A stretch of DNA of 64,000 bases, taken from Torreya grandis. Taxonomy: Eukaryota > Streptophyta > Pinopsida > Cupressales > Taxaceae. Below the pieces are notes generated by a model. That model saw only the letters and a list, made by a program, of their open reading frames with translations, had not been told where the DNA came from and ran no database searches. The stretch spans positions 62,001 to 126,000 of the forward strand of contig JARHVA010002007.1 in NCBI GenBank assembly GCA_037957365.1. Direction: 5' to 3'. Shown here piece after piece: positions 1 through 9,592 of the stretch (within the stretch, counting starts at the first letter, position 1; every line of letters begins with the position of its first letter). The translations under genes and the position numbers were made by a program.

Positions 1-1310
1 TAGAAGAGAGTCATGACCTTACTCAGTTGAAGATGGATCAATTGCATGGCACCCTTACTGCCTATGAAATGAGGAAGAATGGTGATATAGCACCAAAGAA
101 AGAAACAAATTTCAAGACTGAAATGAAGACAAAGAATAAGTTTCAAGGTAAGAAACTCAAGGAGGATGGCATTCCTCATATATATGAGGATGAAATAATT
201 GCTTTAATTTCAAAGAAATTAAGAACAGGTTCAGGCAAGTATAAAGGTAAGCTACCCCTCAAATACTTCAATTATGGTGAGATAGGACATTTTGCTAATA
301 AGTGCCCTCATAAGTATAAGAAGGATGATGATGAATAGAATGATCAAGGTCATGATGATGGAAAGACATCTTTTAGGTTTGATAAAATCAAAAAGGGATT
401 TAGAAGGTTTGATAACAAGAAGTACTTCAAGGATAAGAAGAGTATCTGCACCAAATAAGATTACAGCTCATAAGATGAGAGTGAAGATAGTGACTCAAAA
501 TATGATCATGAAGATGATGGTCTTGTTGAAGATGAATTTGTATTCATGGTTGAGGAAGGAAGTTGCTCATAGTAAAATTAGTATACTTGGATTGATTCAA
601 ATGATGATGAAGATGAGGTAGACTATGAGATTGCATTAACTAATGCTCATGAAGAACTAAAGATTGAGAAGAAGATGAAATCTAACCTTAAGGAATTTGA
701 AGATCAATTCAGTGTGTTTGAGGCAATAATAGATGAAGATATCAAGAAGCATGAAGATATGATCAAACATCTCAGTTATCGATTAGAAATCATATGTACA
801 AGATTAAACCTAAATAAGATGAATGTGTAAGGTATGTAATTAAAAATGAGTCATTGAAATCTAAGTTAGAAAAGGTATTTAGTAAGGTTATATCATTCGT
901 GAGATTTGAAAAGAGCTCAAGTGATCTAAACAACATTCTGAATGATCAAAAGCATGCAAGTGATAAGACTGGTCTTGGATACAAAGAAAAACCAAAGACT
1001 GCAACTCAAGATAAAATGAAGATTAATGTGAACAAAGATAATCAGCGTTTGAAGATAAATCATCAGACAAGGAATAAAAGTGTTGGTAGAATGAATATGA
1101 AATAGATTAGACAACCAAATGCCATGAGGTATACAAATTTAAATGGTTACCACTATACTTGTAATCAATTTGGGCATAGAGATAGAGAATGTAGAAGACC
1201 TATTAAGAATGAATTTGCTTGGAACTATGATGGGGGTCATGAGTCAAAAGGTCTAATCAACATTGAGTGTCTCAATTGTCATGATGTGGAAGAAGCAGAT
1301 TAGTCTAATA
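1..1310 (+). pseudogene. Ty1/copia gag remnant, Sirevirus/Maximus-like (element K)
   Basis: Left end of a copia polyprotein cut by the window edge. The first readable stretch (27-338) ends in a zinc knuckle near 270-315 with both first cysteines spoilt (YFNYGEIGHFANKC). After a stop at 336-338 the same frame continues through an acidic, Ser/Asp-rich stretch and a coiled-coil-like part near 620-790. A piece near 915-985 reads DLNNILNDQKHASDKTGLGY, whose DKTGLGY ending is a hallmark of Sirevirus-type gag. A second knuckle (CNQFGHRDREC) lies near 1155-1200 and a partial third near 1265-1310. The domain order matches the minus-strand gag of element F (53480-55410), so both belong to one lineage. 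Frames are broken by stops and shifts; no protease or pol follows. Gag forms the particle, so this copy is dead. Assignment confident, exact ends not. Confidence 0.75.
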
Positions 1311-1434
1311 TCCATATGACATGAGTAGAGGGAAAACTCAACGTCGTAAATATGAGTGTATTATGTATTTGTGTATGTCTATATCACACCTAATGTATAA
1401 GTGTGGCATATGTGTGTATGTATGAGTAACTATG

Positions 1435-1828
1435 TGTTAGTGTGAATAAGATTATTTCATGTCTAGTCAAGTATGAATAGTGTTGTCTCCCTAACCAATT
1501 TCACTATTTGATTTTATCCACACCTTATTTGGTTAAGTTTACTAAAGTGTTTTAAATATTTATCTTATCTCACAAGATCATGACACTTGTCATAATCCTG
1601 TGAAGAATTGTTGAGAGGTATTTCCTATAAATACCCTCCTTTGTAAGTTTGTTTTGAACTCATTCCAATACATGTGTATCGCATATAGTTTTATCTATTG
1701 AGAAAATATAGTTTATTCCTCATCTTTTGATATTCTTTGTGAGTTAGAGTGCTTCCCTTAGCAACTCTATAATCCTAGAATAATTGTTGATAGTTAATTT
1801 GTGCACGCTATTAGCCTAAAATCTTTCA
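1435..1828 (+). repeat. 5' LTR of element A
   Basis: 394 bp running from TGTTAG to TTTCA. It aligns along its length with 4817-5218, 30044-30437 and, inverted, with 5219-5626 and 8498-9094. It has a TATA box at 1626-1633 and a GAGTTAGAGTGCTTCCCTTA-type conserved block near its end. A primer-binding site follows at once. Confidence 0.85.
1626..1633 (+). promoter_or_regulatory. TATA box of the element A 5' LTR
   Basis: TATAAATA followed by CCCTCC. The same octamer lies at matching places in the 3' LTR (5016-5023), the LTR of I (30243-30250) and, inverted, both LTRs of B (5420-5427, 8889-8896). Conservation through five copies supports it as the U3 promoter. Confidence 0.65.
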
Positions 1829-1844
1829 TGATATCATAGCTTGG
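1829..1844 (+). other. Primer-binding site of element A (tRNA-iMet type)
   Basis: TGATATCATAGCTTGG directly after the LTR end. It differs from the plant copia site TGGTATCAGAGC at two positions. Reverse transcription starts from the tRNA annealed here. Confidence 0.7.
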
Positions 1845-2325
1845 ATTGATTACTTTGGGTAGTTTCTTAGGAGAGTTTTTTCAATACTAATTATGCTCTT
1901 CTCTTGCATCCTTTGGATGACCCTGAGAATTAAAAAAAAATTATGAAAAATATCAATTTGGAGAGGGTTCATATTGAGTGTTTGTTACATATCATCTTGA
2001 AGCTTATTGAATTCAGCACATCGGAACTCACCACCAATAGATCGTCTAAAGAAGAACAACTCCACTCCTAGTATCGTTCCAGTTGAACATTGGGAGCTTC
2101 TTTACAATAGGAGGTCTTTGCAGCAATTCTGCATACATCTAGAGAATTGAAAGAGAAATTTGAAGGTTTTATGTCTCAAATATGTTTCTTTCCCCTTCAA
2201 ATTATAAAAAAAATTCAAAAAAATCCTCCTCCAAATCTAATTTTTTTTTTTTTTTTTTTAAATGAGTCTTACAAATTTCTTTGTTTTTGACCAAAAAAAA
2301 ATATATTATTATCAAAATATTAAAA

Positions 2326-2360
<35 letters not shown>

Positions 2361-3310
2361 ATTTTTTTTTTAAAAACAAAAATCAAAAAGCAAAAAACTT
2401 TTTAAAAAAATATCAAAAAATATACATCAAAAAAAATTGAAAAACTTTTTTTTTTTTTAAATTTAAATGTTTTTCTTTTGGTTTTTTTCCAAAAATAAAA
2501 ATAAAAACCATCAAAACTACCAGACTTTTGTTAAATTTGGATTTTCCCAAATTACCAGTCTTCACAATTCAGATTTGTTTGAAATAAAATAGAACTACAT
2601 TTTTCATGCCTTTATCATTTAGTCAATCTTGGCTGGTGATCAAATTTCACTGAATTCTAGTTTTATTTTACACATGGAAAATGATTTTTTTTTAATTTTT
2701 GGTTCAAATTGGTAGCTCCACCAACCTCGGTCCACCACTCCATTAAATTTGGTAGATTTCTAAATTTGGCAGTTGTTTCACTAATTCTGGCAGACTTATG
2801 GGTGATTCCCTCTCTAATGTACACAGTGATTTGGTGACCCGATTTCATCATAGAATATCTCGAGCTCCAGACCTCCAAATGATAAGCAATTTTTTTTATT
2901 TTGATTATTTTTTTGTCCTCTTTATAGTGGAATAGATAGATTCTACATTTAATCAATAGTTTTTCTATAGTTGGTACTTTGTCTTAAGTTTTACAGGCAT
3001 GTCATCTATTTTAGACTCATTTGAAACTTATTTTGAGTGCAATTTATTTGAAAGTGCATAATTTTTCATGTACTTCGTAATAATGATATCAGTTTGTATT
3101 GTTGCTTTTAAAAATTATAACTTATTCATTATTTTATTTTTTTGGCAAATTATAACAACTTGTAAACCACCACTTCGCTATTATTTACAAGTGAACTTTA
3201 TAACCGTACTACTTATAAAGTGCCAAAATCATTTTAACTTGGGGAGCTTTTTGATTAAATGATTTTGGAGAGGGGGTGCTCTTATGGTCATTTATTTGTT
3301 GCTTCTAATC
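1845..3310 (+). other. Non-coding leader of element A
   Basis: No gene is supported. It holds poly-A and poly-T runs (2200-2520), a (TA)n tract, and a block near 2700-2860 with repeats of a TAAATTTGGTGGA-like motif, also present in copies I (27840-28010) and E (44610-44700). The stretch 3150-3290, with its TTATAAAGTGCCAAAATCAT-type core, also recurs in I, E and more loosely in the leader of element C (10300-10400). Shared leaders of this kind suggest packaging or translation signals, which is inference. Confidence 0.55.
2331..2357. repeat. (TA)n microsatellite
   Basis: 27 bp of uninterrupted TA inside the element A leader. The related leaders in J and E carry similar tracts at 30655-30683 and 31325-31361. 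Confidence 0.95.
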
Positions 3311-4298
3311 ATGACTTCTAATTTTTATAAAATTAAATATGAGTACTATGGGAAGAAAAAGCATACCTTCGATGACTGTATACAAAGAAAACTTTATCTC
3401 AAATTAATCATTCAAATTCAAGAAATAAGGCAACTTTGTATTGTAAAGGGCATCAGTTTACTAGAATCTTATGACACTGCACTAGTAGATATTATATTCC
3501 TATTTATTGAACTTCAATAGTGCATTCATCCTAATCCCATTAATCAAAATTTTATAGTGATAGATTCTATAGATATTCATGAGTTGATGGTTTCATCTTA
3601 GTCATCATTGACACTTTTTATAGAACCACTTGATTCTCTACTATTTAGTTCTCTCACTGATGGTGAGAACCATACATCCATGGTTCCTAAACTTAAATCA
3701 TGTATTATTCCTGATCACATCGATCAGAGTTTGTCAACCATTAACATCCATTTAGAGACATCTAATAAATTTTTGGAGGCATCATCCACTCCTCCCTCTT
3801 CTATTTGCAGTACTTCAGTGCAGCATGACATTTATGATCTTTTAGATATAACTCTTTGGGATGAATACTTAACAGCTATTACAACATTGTTATGTGAATT
3901 CCATCTTTTAGACTTGGAGGACACCATTGATGACATTCGTTTCCTATTTCATGAAAGCATGTATGAAACTTATTGTTTTTCATATGATTTGAGGGCACCT
4001 TCAAACCCTCTTGTTCTTTCATTGCCTACATCTGCTTCTATAATGACAATTTTTGCAGATATTCATGAGTTGACCATTTCATTTCAATCATTATTGACAC
4101 CTTCTACAACAATACCATAGTATTATTGGTTCAGTTGTCTTGCCAATGGTGAGCACCATACATTTATGGTTATTGTAATTGAATCTTTTATGGTACCTGA
4201 TCTATCATATCAGCATTCATCATAATTTGGCACTGATTTGGAGATCATTAAACAGCATTTGGAGAAGACAGATTCGAAGGAGGTATTTTCATTTTGAA
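3311..4298 (+). pseudogene. Gag-like ORF with zinc knuckle and a duplicated unknown module (element A)
   Basis: A single frame of about 329 codons from ATG 3311, interrupted only by stops near 3518, 3599, 4118 and 4207, with no frameshift. Residues 11-23 have the spacing of a CX2CX4HX4C knuckle, but both leading cysteines are Tyr here (YEYYGKKKHTFDDC); copy I keeps the first. The rest is unrecognised. It contains two similar modules, at 3571-3740 and 4056-4225, each starting DIHEL, with SSLT, then GENHTSMV or GEHHTFMV, then PD. Between them lies an acidic stretch with LLDLEDTIDDIRFLFHESMY. The long open part (3608-4120, 170 codons) is unusual for such AT-rich DNA. Homologues: 28518-29460 and 56864-57790. 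Knuckle position suggests gag; the C-terminal function is unknown. Confidence 0.6.
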
Positions 4299-4816
4299 TA
4301 TTATTCTACATCCATTTGCACTTGGCTTTGGATTATCATCCTTTGACATCAACATAGCAACATTTGAGCATCTTCCAAAGACCTCATTCATATTGATACT
4401 TATTTTCTCACATTACTTCTTGAAATGAGAGTTTCTTCTACATCAACCATTGTCGAGATTGGATCATCTTTGGCATGCATCTTTTGGCAGTCACCATTAG
4501 CACAAGAGTTACTTTATTGTGGGGGGGACTCATAGTCTCATATTTACTCCCTCATGGAGGGGTTATTGATTGTATATGCATGATGCATTTTTTATTTCAG
4601 AGGTCATAATGATACCTCCTTCCATCATTTATTCATATTTTGCATCTTTTCTCTCTTTTCGAGAGGGGATTTTTCCTATGGATTTTTCTCCTTTTTTTCA
4701 GTTATGAGAGATTATTTTATACTTGATTATCTCATCAAATCTTGTTATCAAGACTCATTCATTGTATTTTATAGTTTTGTATTTTTCATTCATCCTAAGT
4801 TACACTTAAGGGGGAG
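4299..4816 (+). other. Non-coding 3' region and polypurine tract of element A
   Basis: No gene is seen. The sequence is conserved in I (29460-30043), E (57800-58380) and, inverted, in B (5639-5760) and J (31157-31280). It ends in the polypurine tract AAGGGGGAG (4808-4816), the primer for plus-strand synthesis, directly before the 3' LTR. A related block in element H (58470-58560, inverted) links this family to an autonomous copia group. Confidence 0.65.
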
Positions 4817-5218
4817 TATTGGTGTGAACAGGATTATTTTCTATCTAGTTTCACTGTCAAATGTGAATAGCGTTATCTTCCTAATTGATTTCACCATTTG
4901 ATTAAATTCATACCTTATTTGATTAAGTTTACTAAGGGGTTTTAAATGTTTATCTCACCTCACAAGATCATGACATTTATCACAATCTTGTGAAGGGTTG
5001 GTGAGAGATATTTCTTATAAATACCTTCCTTTATAAGCTTATTTTGAACTTATTCAAATATATATGTATTGCATATGGTTTTATCTATTAAGAGAATACA
5101 GTTTAATCCTCTTATTTTGATCTTCTTTGTGAGTTAGAGTGATTCTCTTACGAACTCTATAATCCTAATTTAATCGTTGATAGTTAATTCTTACACGCTA
5201 TTAGCCTAAAAGATTTCA
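4817..5218 (+). repeat. 3' LTR of element A
   Basis: 402 bp, aligning with 1435-1828. The first dinucleotide has changed from TG to TA and the end reads GATTTCA. TATA box at 5016-5023. The next base (5219) is already the terminal base of the inverted 3' LTR of element B. Confidence 0.85.
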
Positions 5219-5626
5219 ACAAAGATTTTATGCTAATAGCATATAAGAATTTACTATCAATAATTAGGCTAGGATTATATGAGTTTTTATTGAAAGCACT
5301 CATACTCACAAAGAAGATAAAAAAATGAAGAATAAATTGTATTTTCTCAATAGATAGAATCATATGCAACACATAAGCATTAGAAATGAATTAGTTATGT
5401 GTGTGTTTACAAAGAAAGATATTTATAATAAATACCTCTCACCAACCCTTCACAAGATTGTGACAAGTATCATGATCCTCTGAGGTGAGATAATCTTTCA
5501 AAATACCTAAGTAAACTTAACCAAATAAGGTGTGAAAGGAATTAAATAGTGAAATCAATTAGGAAGATAACCATGTTTACAATTAATACTGGAACTAGAT
5601 AGAAAATAACTTTGTTCACACCAACA
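5219..5626 (-). repeat. 3' LTR of element B
   Basis: 408 bp, inverted relative to A's LTRs. Its right end CCAACA is the complement of TGTTGG. Its left end begins AC where the family has TG, exactly abutting A. TATA at 5420-5427 on the minus strand. Confidence 0.85.
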
Positions 5627-5638
5627 CCTACTCTTAAG
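5627..5638 (-). other. Polypurine tract of element B
   Basis: Minus strand CTTAAGAGTAGG directly upstream of the 3' LTR, a decayed form of A's AAGGGGGAG tract. Confidence 0.6.
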
Positions 5639-6786
5639 TGAAACGTAGGAGGAATGAAAAATATAAATATGCAAAACATAATGGGTCCCAGTTACAAGGT
5701 TTGATGAGGTACTCATGTATAAAATGATTCCCTCAAGTATAAGAGAGAAGGAGAAAACCCGTAAGAAAAAATTCTCCCTTATGAGAGGATGAAATAAAGT
5801 CATAGATTCTCCTTGAAGTAGTGTTGAATCAAGTGTCCCTATGGATGCCAATCCATCTTACCAAAATGCATAGATTTCGAGTCGCTATAACCGCCAAGTG
5901 ATGTAGGAAATGGTGTTGAATACGTAGATCACTCAAATGAAACATTGAATGTCAAAGAAATAGATAGTGAGATGAACCCAAAGAAGCATTGTATAAACAT
6001 CATCCTCAATATTAAACTGGGAGAAGGTAGCAACGCATATATCTGTTGATGTAGCTAGCAAAAGTGGTAACTATTGAACACAAAGATGGTCTCACTAAAT
6101 AAAGGTCACCAAGTTGTGAAGGACTTCAAAGCGCAATGGATCCATAACGTGGTCGGAGAAACCACCCCACAAATAGAATTAGAAACCAAAAGAATGCCAA
6201 GAAGTACACAAACCAAGATATGTATGAATGGATGTAGGCACTACTTAAACATCACCTTCTGAATACTAGTACAAGCCAAAATAGCTCCAAAATTGTTAGA
6301 TACTTTCAACATGTGATAGAGATGTTAAAAATACAATTGAAAGATACACCAATGAGACATGAAATGGTCCTTAGATAGGTTATGGCATACAAGTGGCTAA
6401 TAAGATACCCATTTATAATGGAGTAGTAATATTTTTTATCATGAAAAAAATTACAAAAAAACTCAAGGTGCTAAGAAAGAGGCTTTGATATGTGCCCACT
6501 AAAGAATGCAAGATTTAATAAAGGGGCCTAAAGTAAATACGAGCTTTGCAAAAATAGGTTGAATAAATAATGGTCTTGTAAGAATATGAACATTGAATGA
6601 AGTTGAGATAATGCTTACTAGAGATACAAATGAAATAGGAACACTGATGTGGAAAAAGAGTTTTTCTATGAGCGGGTATGACCACCTATCAGATCGGGCC
6701 TTCTTTATCAAAATTTGCCAACAAAATGATGTATTGTAGAGGGTAGTGATACTTACTACCATCAATGACCGAATAAGGGGGCCATT

Positions 6787-6933
6787 TATGCAATTTTATT
6801 TTTGACATGAGAAAAAATTGATGATAAAACTCGATGTGCAATTTTATTTTTGTACGAGAAAAAACTTCGTAAAAAACTCATTGTACAATTTTATTTTTAG
6901 TATAAGAAAAAATCACGTAAAAAACTCAATGGT
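6787..6933. repeat. ~48-bp tandem repeat, three clear copies
   Basis: Units start at about 6791, 6839 and 6886, each with CAATTTTATTTTT followed by a GAGAAAAAA block and (A)nCTCA. More diverged units with GTATGAGAAA and AAAAAACTCAA continue to about 7560. Confidence 0.65.
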
Positions 6934-7710
6934 TGACTATTAATTTTCATGTATTTAATTTACATTTTTTTTGTTTGATAAGAAAATAAATTAAAAGCTC
7001 AAATTTAGTTATTTTGAACCAATTAGTAATTGACCATGTAATTAATTTTTTGTATGAGAAATTTTTTATAAAAAAAATCAAAATTTAACCAAATTTGATC
7101 TTTTTTTTTTTTTTTTCAAAAATAATTATTAAAAAATTCAATTTTAAGCAATATTTGACCAAATTATCTTGATTAAGTGGCTTTTAACATGTATTTTATA
7201 TATATATAATTTTATTTTTATTTTTTTGAAAAAATAATTTAAAAAACTCAAGGTTTTACAAATTTGACCAAAAACTGGTATGTGTTTGATTTTTATTTTT
7301 ATTTTAAATACTTATAAATAAAATGAGTGGCCATAGATTAAAATGTCTTTGGTTTTGTTAAATTTTAAAACTCAAAAAATTGTTTTTGGTTTTCATAAAG
7401 AACTCAAACGTTGACTTTGACCAAGACAAATATTAATTTTTTTGGTGCATAAGAAAAAAGTAGTTAAAAAAACTCGTGTGTATGAACTTTTGATATGTTT
7501 GATCAAAATTTTATTATTGACCACGTGAGTTGTCATGGACATATTTGAATGGTTTTGTTTTTCATGTTAAATGAAAAGAAAAAACAACCCCAAAAAAAAT
7601 TGGTTTGTTTTGTGTTTGATATAACAAAATTTAATGAAAGGGTGAGTTGAAGCCTTGGGTTGGTGAGGGTCAACGCTCTGGTGGTGGAGGTCGACCCTTT
7701 CATTATGGCT

Positions 7711-7880
7711 TCGACTTTGGTAGAAGTTATAGCCTTTCACATAGCGTTTGGCTCATTTATGTTTTGTGTATAGACTCACAGCGTGTACTACGATTTCAAT
7801 TTTGGTGGAAGTTATACTCTCTCACATAGCGCTCGGCTCATTTATGTCTTGTGTATAGACTCACGGCTTGTGATATATTA
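7711..7880. repeat. 85-bp tandem duplication
   Basis: Two copies offset by exactly 85 bp (7711 and 7796). Both contain GGCTCATTTATG and TTGTGTATAGACTCAC. The copies differ at roughly one base in eight. Confidence 0.8.
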
Positions 7881-8480
7881 TTAGGTCACAAAAATAATTT
7901 TATAAAAAATAACAAAAGAAAAATTATTTTTTTATTTATTTTTTTGATGATTTTTTTTTTTTTTTTTTAAATGGTTGTTTTTTTCATTTTTTTTAATAAT
8001 AGAAAAAAAATCCTCTTTTTTTTTTTTAATATCAAAAATATTAAAAAATTACAAAGAGATTGGTATGATCGGTTTTTTTTTTTTTTAAATAGATTTGAAA
8101 GAGGATTTTTTTGAAAAAAAATACAATTTGAAAGGGAAAGAAATGTATTTGAGATAGAAAATCTTCAAATTTTTCTTCCAATTCTCTATAAGTATGCAGA
8201 ACCACTGCAAAGATAGTCCATTACAAAGAAGCCTATAATGTTCAACTAGAATGATATTAGGAGCGGAGTTGTTATTTTTTAGATGATTTGTTGGTGGTGA
8301 GTTCTGATGTGTCAAATTAAACAAACTCCAAGATGACCTGTAACAAACACTTAATATGAACCCTCTCCAAATTGATATTTTTCATAAACTTTTTTTATTC
8401 TCAACTCATCTAAAGGCTACAATAGAAGAGCATAATCAATATTGGAAAAGATCTCTTAAGAGACTACTCGAGGTACTCAA

Positions 8481-8497
8481 CCCAGGGTCTGATACCA
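8481..8497 (-). other. Primer-binding site of element B
   Basis: Minus strand TGGTATCAGACCCTGGG starts at the base next to the 5' LTR. It is nearly the canonical tRNA-iMet complement; one G of the AGAGC core is missing. The longer match is shared with the site at 63472-63489. Confidence 0.8.
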
Positions 8498-9094
8498 TGA
8501 AAGATTTTATGTTAATACCGTATAAAAATTTACTACAGCGATTACGCTAAGATTATATGAGTTCTTAGGGAAGCACTCTAAGTCACAAAGAAGATCAAAA
8601 GATGAGGAATAAATTGTAAGAATTTACTATCAGTGATTAGGCTAGGATTATATGAGTTCCTATGGAAAGCACTCTGACTCACAAAGAAGATCAAAAGTTG
8701 AGGAATACACTGTAAGAATTTACTATCAACGATTAGACTAGGATTATATGAGTTCTTATAAGAAGCACTCTGACTCACAAAGAAGATCAAAAGATGAGAA
8801 ATAAATTATATTCTCTCAATATATAGAACCATATACAACACACGTGCATTGAAAATAAATTAGTTGTGTGTGTGTTTATAAAAGAAGGTATTTATAGGAA
8901 TATTTTTCACCAATCTTTCATAGTATTATGACACATATCATAATCCTATGAGATGAGACAATATTTTAAAACACTTAAGTATATTTAACTAAATAAAGTG
9001 TGAATAGAATCATATAGTGAAATCAATTAGAGAGAGAACCATGTTCACACTTGATAGTGAAACTCGATAGGGAATAACTGTATTCACATCAACA
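8498..9094 (-). repeat. 5' LTR of element B, enlarged by an internal triplication
   Basis: 597 bp. Removing two extra 96-bp units leaves 405 bp, matching the 408-bp 3' LTR. Ends are TGTTGA and TTTCA on the minus strand. TATA at 8889-8896. Confidence 0.85.
8520..8807. repeat. 96-bp tandem repeat, three units
   Basis: Units 8520-8615, 8616-8711 and 8712-8807, each beginning GTA(A)AAATTTACTA-like sequence and ending in GAT-GAGGAATA. They lie in the promoter-distal part of the LTR (R/U5 side) and are single-copy in every other family LTR here. Confidence 0.9.
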
Positions 9095-9099
9095 TAATT

Positions 9100-9592
9100 T
9101 ACTCTCCAAGGTCTCTTATTAACTCTCTAAAGTCTTAGAGTTAAAAGTAACTTGGAATTAATCTACGTAACTTAAGTATTGATTAAAGATGTTTACCCTA
9201 CGTTAATTAGACTTATATAGTTTAAATTTGTATACCCAAATGTCTAATTATGTAGTCAACATATTAGGTTTGAATATTGATAATAGTATATAAAGTAGGC
9301 ATAAATTTGTGCACATGATAGCATTATTCATTTGACAACTAGATGGTTTCACATTACCAAATGTATTCCTCTCACCTATCCTCAGTTGTTATAAATACAA
9401 GGATAAGGTATAGCATAAGAATGAGAGAAGTTGAAATTTTCAATATTGTAATAGCCCTTTGAGAGCAATAAATAGAATTTTTTTTCTAAATAGCATTTGA
9501 GTTGTTTTGTTTTACATTTAATTTATTTGCAATTTCATGTGAAATTTTTTTGTTAACTCTTTAGATCTTGGCTTATTTGAATGTTTTTACCA
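9100..9592 (+). repeat. 5' LTR of element C
   Basis: From about 9118 it aligns with the inverted LTR at 63490-63860: shared blocks include GTAACTT near 9150, TGTCTAATTATGTAG near 9240, and CCAAATGTATTCCTCTCACC near 9357. TATA box TATAAATA at 9390-9397. The start is rearranged, so the left edge is uncertain; the end is set by the primer-binding-like site that follows. Confidence 0.6.
9390..9397 (+). promoter_or_regulatory. TATA box of the element C LTR
   Basis: TATAAATACAAGG, matched by the inverted copy at 63590-63597. Confidence 0.6.

Larger units (their letters stand above)
1435..5218 (+). mobile_element. Element A: non-autonomous copia-type LTR retrotransposon with gag-like ORF only
   Basis: A complete 3.8 kb element: 5' LTR, initiator-Met-type primer-binding site, AT-rich leader, a gag-like reading frame, a non-coding 3' part, polypurine tract and 3' LTR. 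No protease, integrase, reverse transcriptase or RNase H is found, so it must have used enzymes from a relative. Known elements with LTRs and gag only are called TR-GAG; this fits that class by structure. The bases before 1435 (CTATG) and after 5218 (ACAAA) do not match as a target duplication. Instead the 3' LTR abuts element B directly. Partial or complete relatives are I (27499-30437), E (31286-58380) and, by LTR only, B and J. Confidence 0.8.
5639..8480 (-). other. Internal region of element B, no recognisable coding domain
   Basis: Both strands were read. Open frames are short (60-98 codons) and none resembles a retroelement protein. 5639-5760 and 8040-8480 are family-conserved flanks. 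6780-7560 is built from decayed repeats, 7711-7880 is a tandem duplication, and 7880-8090 is poly-A and poly-T. The origin of 5880-6780 is unknown. Confidence 0.5.
5219..9094 (-). mobile_element. Element B: non-autonomous LTR element sharing A's LTR
   Basis: 3.9 kb on the minus strand. LTRs at 8498-9094 (5') and 5219-5626 (3') belong to the A family. The 5' leader (8040-8480) matches the A leader, and the last ~130 bp before the polypurine tract match too. The core (about 5880-7880) differs from A and shows no recognisable gag or pol domain, only repeats and short fragments. B is thus a second non-autonomous subtype on the same LTR chassis. No target duplication is seen at its outer end. Confidence 0.75.

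Noticed and set aside
2663..2956. 97-codon minus-strand frame in the element A leader
   Set aside because: The region is a conserved non-coding leader; the frame is not open in copies I and E.
8578..8790. Repetitive 70-codon minus-strand frame
   Set aside because: Direct consequence of the 96-bp LTR triplication.
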